Assembly: GCA_001600415.1 (NCBI GenBank)
Contig: BCJX01000008.1
Span: 525,262 to 589,261, forward strand
Origin: Pascua guehoae
Taxonomy: Eukaryota; Basidiomycota; Tremellomycetes; Trichosporonales; Trichosporonaceae
DNA length: 64,000 bases
Direction: 5' to 3'
Shown: positions 36,213 to 44,813 of the stretch, in pieces
How positions within the stretch are numbered: position 1 is the stretch's first letter
How the letters are laid out: the number at the start of each line of letters is the position of its first letter
Made by a program: the position numbers and the translations under genes
Notes under the pieces: generated by a model
What the model saw: only the letters and a program-made list of their open reading frames with translations
What the model was told of the DNA's origin: nothing
The model's database searches: none

Positions 36213-36221
36213 ACTGGAGGC

Positions 36222-36356
36222 CGTCTAGGCCCCCCGGCAGGGGGGTCACACCTTGGCCTGCTCTTCCCGCCTGGGCCCCCGCAGGGGGGCAGCGGGGGGG
36301 TCGCACGCACAACGGGTTTGAGGTCCACGCCTTGACCCCCCGCAGGGGAGGTCGCA
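36222..36356 (-). repeat. GC-hairpin elements, three hairpins
   Basis: Hairpins near 36224-36247, 36272-36300 and 36330-36352, spacer CACCTTGGCCTGCTCTTCC. They start about 12 nt after the acyl-CoA synthetase stop. Confidence 0.8.
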
Positions 36357-36574
36357 TCTTGGAGTGATGAACTGGAGGATTGGGGACGAGGACGGGCTAG
36401 AGGGCCCCGATGACGGGTCAGAGGACCCCTGGCGACTTGCTCCAACACACGGACACACGGACACACACAACATACACGAGACCGTTCTGGGTTTATAGGC
36501 TATATAAAATCACCGCTTGGACTGTATTGGAAGCTAGACACGCATGCGCATGTAGTATTGGTAGGCGTGGTCGG

Positions 36575-36662
36575 CGCCTAGGACCTCGGGCAGGGGCGCC
36601 GCACCTTGGCCTGCTCTTTCCGCCTGGGCCCAACGGAGGGGGGCCGCCCACACCTTTGTACG
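36575..36662 (-). repeat. GC-hairpin element, degenerate pair with TTTGTACG tail
   Basis: GCCTAGGACCTCGGGCAGGGG, the spacer CTTGGCCTGCTCTTTCCGCC, a degenerate second arm pair, then CACACCTTTGTACGG. Confidence 0.7.
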
Positions 36663-36895
36663 GTGTGCGAGGGGGCGGGATTTCCGGGCCGATTCTGACG
36701 TCTGGCGAAGGTGATCTGCTGCTATGAGGCACTGGGCGGCATCCCATGCCAGGGTGGCTGCAGCATGCAGCATGGGCCATCAGATATCGGAGCTGAAGCC
36801 CCTAGGATTGGCGCGTGCAGCCCCAGGATCTGCAAGAAGCAATCTGTGGTGCCTGCCACAGACCGGGAAGTCGGCTACACCTAAGTTTCGGGTTG

Positions 36896-36956
36896 GCTGG
36901 AGAAACACACTACTGTTGTCGACAGTTCCATACCGGCCCCATAGTGTTTTCTCAGC
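36896..36956. repeat. Second hairpin family, copy 2
   Basis: The arm GCTGGAGAAACACACTAC is inverted as ATAGTGTTTTCTCAGC, related to 22771-22825. The loop contains another small palindrome (CTGTTGTCGACAG). Confidence 0.8.
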
Positions 36957-37301
36957 TCTGTGAGACGCACTAAATCTCTCGACTTCTAAAATCTCGTCCA
37001 GTAGTGGGGGCGTTTGGGCTCTATTCTGCCCCACATTCGAGCTCCCCCCAAGCCCGAGTCAGCTCTTCGCCACTGTAAACCAGCAATTACATTCGCTCCA
37101 CCATACCAGCTCCAAACCTGGGCAAACTTCTCCGACGTAATCTATGTACATGCTACCATGTAATGACAGATTGATAGCAGCAAGACATGGCGACGGTGCT
37201 GGGAACTCTTATGCACATCAACTACCGACACACCCACTCCAACGATCGGCCATGGGAGCAAGGGAATTGTCCAGGTCGCCTTCAAATTCTCGGGTTACAA
37301 T

Positions 37302-38543
37302 TCAAGGATAATCTATGCCCTCCATCCACCCGTGCGCCAGGAAGTCGATCTCAAAGTCAAATTGGTCGCTACCCACGCGCGCTTCGTATTCAGAGTTGGA
37401 GAGAGTCTCCACTGCGGCCGCCTTGTCCATGACGTCGTCGTCCGACCAGTCGTTCTGCTTCTGGAGTTTGCAAAGTTCGCCGGCGATATATTCGTGGATC
37501 AGGTTCTCGAGTGTGGAATTGGTTGCCTGTGGAGGCACAAACGACGGTAATGTGCCAATCCCGCAGTGGAGGTCGACCAATGTGTACTTGACGCGTCCGA
37601 GGCGCTCGAAGTCGACGAGGCTGCCAAGCCAGTCGAACATATGACACCCTTGATCCCTGACTCGGGCGTCGAGTGCGGCCGGGATGCATCCAGTAACGTG
37701 ATCGACGGTAATTACTACCTCACGGACCGAGTTGGGGTAGTGACGCGGTGGGATGCGAACCGGACTCGTGTAAGGATCTAGGTGGAATATCACAAACGTG
37801 TCGACGACGCGTTCCACACGTCCGGGAAGCGGTGGGGGCGAACCGACCAACAAGCCTCGTTCCTCCTCGTCCAAACGGACGACCGTGCAGCAGACGAATG
37901 TCTTGACGTTCGTGAACCAATAGTCGACGTTGTCGAACCTGACCTTGTCACGCATTGGATTGATTTTAAGAGTATGGACCCCGAGGAAATCGTCGGGAGT
38001 CATGTTGAACCAGAACGGGTAGTCAAGTAGGGGCTCCCGGAGATCTACGACACGTGCACGTTGAAGCCAGCGTCGAATACGATCAGCGTCGGCGTCGGAA
38101 ATGATCCCGCGGCTTTCTGGCTCCCAGACTGGGCATGTCTTGCCTCCTGGTAGCGAGATTGGAAATTCTTGATAAGAAAACCAGTCGCTCAGAATGATGT
38201 GACGGCACATGATGCGCTCAACGCGCTCACAAGCGTCTCTCGACATGCGCCGCAGACAGAGTTGGGATTGGTAAGGGGCGGCCTCGAGGATCATGTCGAA
38301 TATGTGAGGAAACATCCGGTGGTCGAGAACCACGGAGGACGATGCCGACGTAGAAGGATTGCTTGCCGGTACAATAGGGGACAAGGTCATAGTGTTGGTT
38401 GAGGTGGGCGCAGAGGGTGACGGGTCCACCACACTCGAGGGAGAAGCGGTTATCACGGGCGCGGTCGTCAATGTTATGGACGCGGACGGCGAGGACGGGG
38501 AAGGTGTAGTGGCCATCGTTGGGGGGTCGATGGGGGACGACAT
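37302..38543 (-). CDS. F-box-like paralogue A
   Basis: A single-exon 413-aa protein. After a Ser/Thr/Pro-rich N terminus (1-75) comes DHRMFPHIFDMILEAAPYQSQLCLRRMSRDACERVERIM, laid out like an F-box (helix, turn, L-x-L-R-x-x-S/C-R). About 300 residues follow without clear LRRs. Landmarks shared with the neighbours: W-F-x-N-V-K-T-F-V, YPNSVREVVITVDH, LGRVKYTLVDL, WSDDDVMDKAAAVETLSNSEYEARVG. If it is a real F-box protein it would bind Skp1 and recruit substrates for ubiquitination; this is inferred from the N-terminal motif only. It is the least altered member of a tandem family with 39461-40999, 41498-42509 and 42787-44127. Confidence 0.75.
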   Translation of the reverse strand: MSSPIDPPTMATTPSPSSPSASITLTTAPVITASPSSVVDPSPSAPTSTNTMTLSPIVPASNPSTSASSSVVLDHRMFPHIFDMILEAAPYQSQLCLRRMSRDACERVERIMCRHIILSDWFSYQEFPISLPGGKTCPVWEPESRGIISDADADRIRRWLQRARVVDLREPLLDYPFWFNMTPDDFLGVHTLKINPMRDKVRFDNVDYWFTNVKTFVCCTVVRLDEEERGLLVGSPPPLPGRVERVVDTFVIFHLDPYTSPVRIPPRHYPNSVREVVITVDHVTGCIPAALDARVRDQGCHMFDWLGSLVDFERLGRVKYTLVDLHCGIGTLPSFVPPQATNSTLENLIHEYIAGELCKLQKQNDWSDDDVMDKAAAVETLSNSEYEARVGSDQFDFEIDFLAHGWMEGIDYP

Positions 38544-39460
38544 GACAGGGCGAGGAGATGTGGGCGTTGAAGGAGGGCCTCCTCGACGTTAAGAGTCCAT
38601 TGGTGTGAAAGGGAAGGGAGGTCGTCGGCGAGCCACAGCGGAGGGATGCCGATCGCGGTGAGAGTCTGGTTGTCGTCTGGGGTTCGATGGCGTGAGGCGT
38701 GGTGGAACGAGTGGGGTCACGGGCCTGGGATGTGCAAACTGGTGGGGGTAGATGAAGAGCGACAAGTAGTAGTTCAAGGGAGAAGTCGTGAGGTATGGCA
38801 AAGAAGTGAGGAATGGTTGACGAGGAAGGAGTGTATGGCAAGTGCACGGAGGCAAAGTGGCAGACCGCCAGACTCAGTGTGGCACTACTGTCGATCTGCA
38901 CGATCTGCACTCCGAGTTTTGAAATGTGACAAAAAGCTACAAGAAGCTGGATGGATGTGAATGTGGGTCTGGCTTTCTGCTATACAGCGGTGGCAACGAT
39001 GGGCCAGCGTGCCCACGGGGTGGTGGCTATGTGGAGGATGCACGGGCCGGCCATGACAGGATTTGACAATTCCTAAGCGCCGTGCGAGCTCTGCATTGTA
39101 CCTTCAGGCCGGTGTCAACCGCTAATCTAATCTACCGTCCCACAACACCTATCATCTTGACCAACGTGGCAGCCTTCTACGCCCTCCGCCCAAGCCAAAC
39201 AAGGTGCGTGTGCCCGTGGGGCTCTAGGCGTATAACGGTGTGTGTGTGACTCCCCTGCGGGTGTCTAGGCGGCAAGAGCAGGGTGCGACCCCCCGCAGGG
39301 GGGTCTAGACGCGGTTGCATAATGGAGGTACGAGACACACCTGGATGTACTACAGCTGGGAACAATCTTGAGGCGTGCAGGTTGCACGCCTGACACCGCC
39401 CAACCCTGATCCGACTTTTGACTTTGTACTCTTCGTGATGCAAACTCGTTTGCTCAATTT
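38544..39460. other. Intergenic, promoter of paralogue A
   Basis: Promoter of paralogue A and 3' flank of paralogue B, plus one GC-hairpin element. No gene recognised. Confidence 0.55.
39239..39311 (+). repeat. GC-hairpin element, two hairpins
   Basis: Sense orientation on plus: GTGTGTGTGACTCCCCTGC, spacer GGCGGCAAGAGCAGG, second intact hairpin, GGTCTAGACG. About 150 nt downstream of the paralogue B stop. Confidence 0.85.
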
Positions 39461-40999
39461 CTATAACAGCGGGGTTTCACTCGCAATGATCCACTCCAAC
39501 AACTCAGATTCTGCTGGCTCGGCGGGTGCAGTCGTCGCTGTTGCCGGCGCTCGAGTCGTCCTCCACGTCGATGCCGTAGTCCCCGTCTCGTCTGGCTGGT
39601 GCAGTGCGTCAAACCATTCAAACTTGAATTGCTCGTCTCCAACGCGGGCGGCGTACTCTGAGCGAGAGATGAATTCGACCGCGACCACCCTGCGCGCCAC
39701 CTCTTCGTCCGACAGACCGCCCTCCAGACCGTCACCGTCGGACAGATCGTCCAACAGATCGTCCTCGAGACCGTCCTCCAGATCGTCCTCGAGACCGTCC
39801 TCCAGATCGTCCTCGAGACCGTCCTCCAGATCATCCGACAGACCGTCCTCCAGGTCGTGCTCCAGATCGTCCGACAGGCCGTCCGACAGGCCGTCCGACA
39901 GACCCTCCGACAGACCCTCCGACAGATCGTCCGACAGACCGTCCTCGACCATTTCGAACATGTCCCCGATACGCTCTCGGTATTCTTCGTCCCAATAATC
40001 ACGCGTATCGGGGGGTGCGTGGCGCAGGCATGCCTCATTCGTGTGCGGCATGTCGACAAAAGTGTACCGGACCAAGTTGGGAGACTTGAAATCGATCAGC
40101 CGCAACCAGTCGCCAGCTTGCCATCCTACGGCCCGCCACTTGTCCTTTGACCATTTTCCGGTGGACGCCCAGTCGTCCTCAACGGCGGAATGATCGAAAA
40201 TTACCACCATCTCACGCAGAGATTGGGGGTGGTCGTGAGCCATGGGATGCTGGAATACGATGCTAGATTCGAAAAACTTGTCGTTGTCAATCCTCACGGT
40301 GAAGACTGCCCGTTCGACGTGGTCGGGCGGGCGCATCACGTGGACACCGAGTAACGGTCTGTGCGCTGTAACTCTGTCGAGGTACACGCTCGTAAAGGAA
40401 ACAAATGTCTTGACGTTCGGAAACCAACGGTGCACGCCCTTGTAGACGTCATTGACGTCCTTTGGCGGATGGAGCGGTGGATGGAGTTTGAGCGTGTGGA
40501 CGGCAGCAAAGCGATCGGGCGCCGCTGGGTCGGCCAAGGACGAGTCTTCCCCAATGTCATCGAGTAGCTCGATAACGCGTGCACACGAAAAGAGACGACC
40601 AAGGCGACCAGCGTTGAGGTCCTCGCCCGAGTGGTCGTGGTCGAATGGAAACGGATTGCGACCGGGCAACAGGATTGGAAATCCGCCACTCTGAAGAACG
40701 AGGTGGTGACACAGAATGTTGTCGACGCGGTCACAGAACGCTCTGGACGTGCCGCGCAGGGCGGGTAGTGAGCTGCCAGGTGCCGCGTCCACGGTCTTGT
40801 CGATGATGTGCGGATACATCTCGTGGTCGACGCCGGGGCCCCCCGCAGGGGGATCGCACTTTGGCCTGCTCTTTCCGCCTAGGCCCCCCTGCGGGGGGTC
40901 ACACACATCCTTGTTGACTGGTGAGGGCTTGGTTGTCTCGGTGGTCCCCTGTGTCGTCCCCGACATGGTGGTTTCTGTTTTGGCCGTCGAGAGTGACAT
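39461..40999 (-). CDS. F-box-like paralogue B with acidic repeats and an in-frame hairpin element
   Basis: 512 aa from the ATG at 40999 (MSLSTAKTETT); the frame is open upstream to 41176. Family landmarks: VDHEMYPHIIDKTVDAAP, RGTSRAFCDRVDNIL, RWFPNVKTFVSF, HDHPQSLREMVVIFDH, LVRYTFVDMPHT and EFISRSEYAARVGDEQFKFEW. Between LPxxR and the C-terminal block it has an expanded acidic array (units such as SDGLSDDLEDGLEDDL, plus coordinates about 39720-39950) missing from paralogue A. Just before the F-box-like start a whole GC-hairpin element is read in frame as DVCDPPQGGLGG...CDPPAGGPG (plus 40837-40912). No clean splice pair removes it because its TCTAG is mutated, so it is probably translated. Confidence 0.7.
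   Translation of the reverse strand: MSLSTAKTETTMSGTTQGTTETTKPSPVNKDVCDPPQGGLGGKSRPKCDPPAGGPGVDHEMYPHIIDKTVDAAPGSSLPALRGTSRAFCDRVDNILCHHLVLQSGGFPILLPGRNPFPFDHDHSGEDLNAGRLGRLFSCARVIELLDDIGEDSSLADPAAPDRFAAVHTLKLHPPLHPPKDVNDVYKGVHRWFPNVKTFVSFTSVYLDRVTAHRPLLGVHVMRPPDHVERAVFTVRIDNDKFFESSIVFQHPMAHDHPQSLREMVVIFDHSAVEDDWASTGKWSKDKWRAVGWQAGDWLRLIDFKSPNLVRYTFVDMPHTNEACLRHAPPDTRDYWDEEYRERIGDMFEMVEDGLSDDLSEGLSEGLSDGLSDGLSDDLEHDLEDGLSDDLEDGLEDDLEDGLEDDLEDGLEDDLLDDLSDGDGLEGGLSDEEVARRVVAVEFISRSEYAARVGDEQFKFEWFDALHQPDETGTTASTWRTTRAPATATTAPAEPAESELLEWIIASETPLL
39720..39952 (-). repeat. Acidic-repeat coding minisatellite
   Basis: Degenerate 12- to 27-nt units encoding D/E-D-G-L-S/E-D-D-L inside paralogue B. 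Probably length-variable between strains. Confidence 0.85.
40837..40912 (-). repeat. GC-hairpin element inside paralogue B coding sequence
   Basis: Two hairpins, sense orientation relative to the gene, spacer GGCGGAAAGAGCAGGCC. It keeps the reading frame. The terminal TCTAG is changed to CCCCG. Confidence 0.88.
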
Positions 41000-41244
41000 T
41001 AAGGTTGAAGGAGGTTGGGCAAAGGTAAGACGGAGAGGCTGACGTGTGGGGAAGACAGGTGTGAGGTCGTGTGGTAAAGAGAGGTCCGTGCGTCCCCGGC
41101 CCGGCAGAGCCGAAGCTTTGTTCGCTTGTGTCGGGAGGGTGGGCGGTGCCGGGTGGTACGATCCATTGGTACGCACGCCGGACTAGCGACCAGGTCGACC
41201 AGAGTTGTTAGCTACCGGCTTTTATAGACTGTATCACACTCGCG

Positions 41245-41316
41245 TGCGGTTCCCCTTGCGGGGGCCCAGGGGGAAAAAGTAGTGACAAAGTGCGATCCTT
41301 CTGCGGGGGGTCTAGG
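41245..41316 (+). repeat. GC-hairpin element, degenerate, upstream of paralogue B
   Basis: TTCCCCTTGCGGGGGCCCAGG and, after a spacer, GATCCTTCTGCGGGGGGTCTAGG. About 250 nt upstream of the paralogue B ATG, next to a TATA-like TCTATAAAAG (minus, 41222-41231). Confidence 0.7.
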
Positions 41317-41680
41317 GTCGTGAGCCGGGGATGGGTGAGATTAGAAAAGTATTAAAGAATGGAGGAGAAAGGCATCCCATGTACTCTTGGCTACAGTTCT
41401 CTTGAGTTTCACCACACAGTCTACTTCTACTCTTCATGCTCTTGATCACCATGTGGTGGCTTCGATCGCAATGGTGCATGGCCACTGGAACCCGGTTTCA
41501 AGCCTTGCGTGGCCACTGGAACTCGGTCTCAAACCTGAATTGCTCTACTCCCACGCGCTCCTGGTACTCTGAGCGGGATATCGTTTCGACCGCCGCCAAC
41601 TCGTGGGCCACCTCGTCGTCGAACCAGCCGTTTGTCTGCTGGAGTTCAAGTACTTGAAGCCTGAGATGCGTGTGGCCGCC

Positions 41681-41758
41681 CAGACCTCCCGCAGGGAGGT
41701 CTTACTTGGCCCAGTGTCCCCGCCTAGACCTCCCGCAGGGAGGTCAACCCTGGGCAAG
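41681..41758 (-). repeat. GC-hairpin element, GACCTCCC subtype, in paralogue C
   Basis: Two GACCTCCC/GGGAGGTC hairpins, sense relative to the gene, inserted in the C-terminal part of the pseudogene. Confidence 0.9.
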
Positions 41759-42080
41759 TGTTGGCACGTTCGATGTTTTGGCGGGCTTCCTCGGGACTCC
41801 CCAGGGCCTGCCCCCCCCGGAGACATGTGGTGTGTGTGTGAGGCAAGTCGACGAAAATGTACTTGATGTGGCCGAGACGAACGAGGTCAATTGCCTTCAA
41901 CCAGTCGAATGCGTACTGCTCCGCCCAGCACCTCTTCAAAATGGACTTGAATAGCGGGTCCGTATCGAATTCCGTGTGGTCAAAGACCACACGACCTCAC
42001 GCAGAGATTGGGGGCAGTGGAACGGTTCGATGTGAATGCGTGATTCGGAGGCCTCCTCATCCCAGGGGCGGACAGTGTCG

Positions 42081-42186
42081 CCTAGACCCCCCCACAGGGG
42101 GGTCAAACTTGGCCCAGTGTCCTCGCCTAGACCCCCCGCAGGGGGGGTCGCACTCACCCTTTACAACACTCACCCTTTACAATTTG
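42081..42186 (-). repeat. GC-hairpin element at the paralogue C deletion junction
   Basis: Two hairpins, with the leading TTGTAAAGGGTGAGTG duplicated in tandem. The left end abuts codons for DHRMFP; the right end, TCTAG|GCG, abuts sequence from the distal part of the family. Confidence 0.9.
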
Positions 42187-42786
42187 GGGAACATACGGTG
42201 GTCGATGACAGGCGGCGACGTCGTGTGTGTAACGGTTGAGGGCAAAACGGGAGAAACGGCAGGCAACGTTGAGGCTGAAGGGCAGATCGTCGCCGGAACC
42301 ATCCCGGATGCCAAAGATGATTTGGTCATTAAAGCAGTCTTCTCCGTTGAGAGACCGTTCTGTGTCGAGGCTGCCTTCTCCGCCGAGGCCCATTGCTCTG
42401 TTAAGGCCGATGCCGACATTGAGAATGGTGAAGTCGCGGCAGTTACCGCCTTGGTCACGCTATGGGCCATGGAACTGGTCGGGCTACCGGCGGTGGGGGG
42501 ACTCGTCATGGCGTATCGTCCGGTGCCGCGACGGGCAATGCGCTTGGGCTGGGAGAGAATGATGGCAAGCCAATGACAAGACGACGAAATGACGAGAGAG
42601 TGAATGACGAGGGGAGGGTTGAAGAATGAGGAAACGGTGAGAAGAAGCAAGCAAGGAAGGAAGAACACACACGGCAAGGGCGGTTCTCACCGGGGCTCCC
42701 AATCTACCTGCTCAACAGTCGCTTCTCGTACGAAAGGCTGTGTGTGCCAATCATCCAAACCACAAATTCATCTCGTACTCGCTAAT

Positions 42787-44127
42787 TTAATACTTCGTCT
42801 CGTCGTACTCGGTCTCCAAGCGGCATTGTTCGTCCCCGACACGTTCCCTATATTCTACATAGGAGATTACTTCGAAGGCGGCTTCTTTACGCTTCAACTC
42901 GTCATCGGACCAGTCGTATTCTCCCTTGGCCCAGTCGAGGTGCTTCTTGATACGCCCAGGCAAGCGGAGGCGTGTGGGGTCCTTGGGGCGCACGTTGACA
43001 AGCGTGTAGTGGACGTCTCCGAGGCCGTGAATATCGAACAGGCCCCAAAACCATGCGAGCCCTTTGGGGCCTTGCCGATCCACCATGCGGTCGAGAAAGT
43101 CGTCCAGGTCGTCCTTCAAGTTGCCTTCCAGGTGGAATATGAATACAACCTCCCGCAACGAGTCTGGATACTCGAACGGCACCGACGTAACTGGGTAGTC
43201 GAACCAACAGCTACGCAGGTCTCCCAGCGTAATCACCAGGCGTTCGACGCCAAGGGGGGGGCTGGGGATGATGACCTCCAGACGCTTGCTCAAGTTTGAC
43301 CCCCATGCGTGGGGTCTAGTGGGGTTCCAAATAAAGTCGGCCTGGGCCACAAAGACTTTTGCACGCGGAAACCATACGTGCGAACGGTCATGCTTGAAGC
43401 GAGGGGAACATCGGCGGTTCCAGAACGGATCTTGGCGATGGCGCTTGACGAAATGCACACGGGCAAGGTCGGCAGGAGTTACGCTTGTTTTGAACGCATT
43501 ATATTTGCTATCGCAGTTGGAGTGAAACTCAACAGTGCGCACGTGTCGAAGGAGACGTTGCACGCGTTCCTCAAGCGCTTTTCGGGTCGGCAGGTCTGCC
43601 TTTTTGCGCTCCACGGAGTCCGCGTAGGTCGGCATGTTTGCCTTTTTGCGCTCCACGTAGGCACTGGGCCAAGTTTCACCCTCCGGCGAGGGGGCCAAGA
43701 GGGGCAGCCGCTTCCCATCCGGCGGCCACAAGTGAACCAGTGCGAGACCCGAGCATGGGTCCCAGAAACGCGTGTTGATGTGGCGGAGCAGCATGCCATC
43801 AACCCGGTCACAGATGTCCCACGAGGTGCGACGGAGGGCAAGCTGCGTCTCAAAGGTCGCAAACTGTATTATTGCGTCCATGATATGCGGAAACATTTGG
43901 TGGTCGATACACACCGGCGTGGTGGTTGGGGGTGACGCTGGGGTGGTTGAAGGCGCATCGTGGGGGGTCGAATTCGGCAGCCCATCACCCTCACGGAAAG
44001 ACAAACCCCCCCGCGGGGGGTCTAGGCGGGGAGCGTGCTTGCTTGGGACCTTGGGTTTACGACGACGCTTCGGGAGTAAAGCACGGAGGCCGTGAAAGTG
44101 AGAAGACAGGTTGCCAAGGGGCGGCAT
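42787..44127 (-). CDS. F-box-like paralogue D with two hairpin cores in the coding sequence
   Basis: 446 aa from the ATG at 44127 (MPPLGNLSSHFHG); the frame is open 17 codons further up. A basic RRRRKPK patch is followed by IDHQMFPHIMDAIIQFATFETQLALRRTSWDICDRVDGML, the F-box-like start. A unique insert has two repeats of ERKKAxxPT (near residues 160-180). Later landmarks: YPDSLREVVFIFHLEG, LGDVHYTLVNV, DWSDDELKRKEAAFEVISYVEYRERVGDEQC. Two single GC-hairpin cores are read in frame, one as HAPRLDPPRGGLSF (plus 44003-44030) and one as TRPHAWGSNLSKRL (plus 43296-43320). Single exon, complete. Confidence 0.72.
   Translation of the reverse strand: MPPLGNLSSHFHGLRALLPKRRRKPKVPSKHAPRLDPPRGGLSFREGDGLPNSTPHDAPSTTPASPPTTTPVCIDHQMFPHIMDAIIQFATFETQLALRRTSWDICDRVDGMLLRHINTRFWDPCSGLALVHLWPPDGKRLPLLAPSPEGETWPSAYVERKKANMPTYADSVERKKADLPTRKALEERVQRLLRHVRTVEFHSNCDSKYNAFKTSVTPADLARVHFVKRHRQDPFWNRRCSPRFKHDRSHVWFPRAKVFVAQADFIWNPTRPHAWGSNLSKRLEVIIPSPPLGVERLVITLGDLRSCWFDYPVTSVPFEYPDSLREVVFIFHLEGNLKDDLDDFLDRMVDRQGPKGLAWFWGLFDIHGLGDVHYTLVNVRPKDPTRLRLPGRIKKHLDWAKGEYDWSDDELKRKEAAFEVISYVEYRERVGDEQCRLETEYDETKY
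43294..43321 (+). repeat. GC-hairpin core inside paralogue D coding sequence
   Basis: TTTGACCCCCATGCGTGGGGTCTAG on plus, antisense to the gene, a single hairpin with the element's TCTAG end, translated in frame. Confidence 0.75.
44003..44032 (+). repeat. GC-hairpin core near the 5' end of paralogue D
   Basis: ACCCCCCCGCGGGGGGTCTAGG on plus, antisense, in frame within the N-terminal low-complexity part. Confidence 0.75.
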
Positions 44128-44813
44128 GGTGGGTGAATGGTAGAGTGGGTGGTGGAGTGAGTGGTGAGTGGCAAGCAAGGTTTAAATGGCGATGCGCGAT
44201 GCGGCAAGGCCAACGGAAGAGCAGGCCAAGGTGCCAAGGTGCGATCCCCCTCGGGGCGGTGCAGGCGGGGGCTGTGAGGCATGGCTCCAACCACGAGTCC
44301 GTGCGTGAGAGTGCGCAGTCGCGCAGTAGCTAGGTAAGAGCTTCTGGGAGCACCGCCTTCTTGGAGAATAGACGTACAAAGGTGTGTGCGACCCCCTTGC
44401 GGTGCCTCTGGGCCGGGACACTCACGATGTTCCCTTCCCTAGAGCCTAGCGTAGAGGTTGGTGGGAGGACACCAAATGTAGAACGACCTCCAAACCACCA
44501 TGGTGAAGCAGCTTTTCTGTTCGAAGTATGCATACTATCTATCGTCTAAGTTTCAGACGCAAGAGTTTTGGGTTGGGTTTTGGAGTTGCTGATGAGTGAG
44601 ACCGCTCGCTCAGCACGTGGTGGAACACAATATGAAGACATGGAGCGACTAGTACACAATCCCGGTTGAGGGGAGCGGGGTGGCGGGGGCCAGTGTGCGG
44701 CCCCCCTAGAAGGGGGGACAGTGTGCGGCCCCCCTGGGAGCGGGGTGGCGGGGTCAAGGCGGAAGGAGTAGAGACAAAGTGCGACCCCCCTGCGGGGGGT
44801 CTCGGCGAGAAGC
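44128..44813. other. Intergenic, dense in hairpin remnants
   Basis: Promoter of paralogue D and 3' flank of SER33. Degenerate elements lie near 44215-44275 and 44384-44420, and a tandem series at 44690-44810. No gene recognised. Confidence 0.6.
44690..44808 (+). repeat. GC-hairpin elements, three or more in series
   Basis: GTGTGCGGCCCCCCTAGAAGG, a similar GTGTGCGGCCCCCCTGGGAGC, then an intact GACCCCCCTGCGGGGGGTCTC 5 nt before the SER33 stop (3' UTR side, antisense). Confidence 0.78.

Larger units (their letters stand above)
36213..37301. other. Intergenic with repeat elements
   Basis: Between the synthetase and the first F-box-like gene (convergent). Holds five degenerate GC hairpins and one member of the second hairpin family; no gene recognised. 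Confidence 0.6.
41498..42509 (-). pseudogene. F-box-like paralogue C, broken
   Basis: Starts MTSPPTAGSPTSS (ATG at 42509) and reads to PPVIDHRMFPK, where it runs into a GC-hairpin pair and a stop. The next homologous piece, ESRIHIEPFHCPQSLREVV, corresponds to a point about 200 residues further on in the other paralogues, so the middle is deleted. A 2-nt insertion then shifts the frame (REVV continues as VFDHTEFDTD one frame over). After HIKYIFVDLPHT a second element (GACCTCCC subtype) interrupts the gene, followed by LELQQTNGWFDDEV, ETISRSEYQERVG and a stop at 41498. A 32-nt tandem duplication ends the copy. Alternative: partial rescue by splicing of the elements, but the deletion and the 2-nt shift remain. 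Confidence 0.8.
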
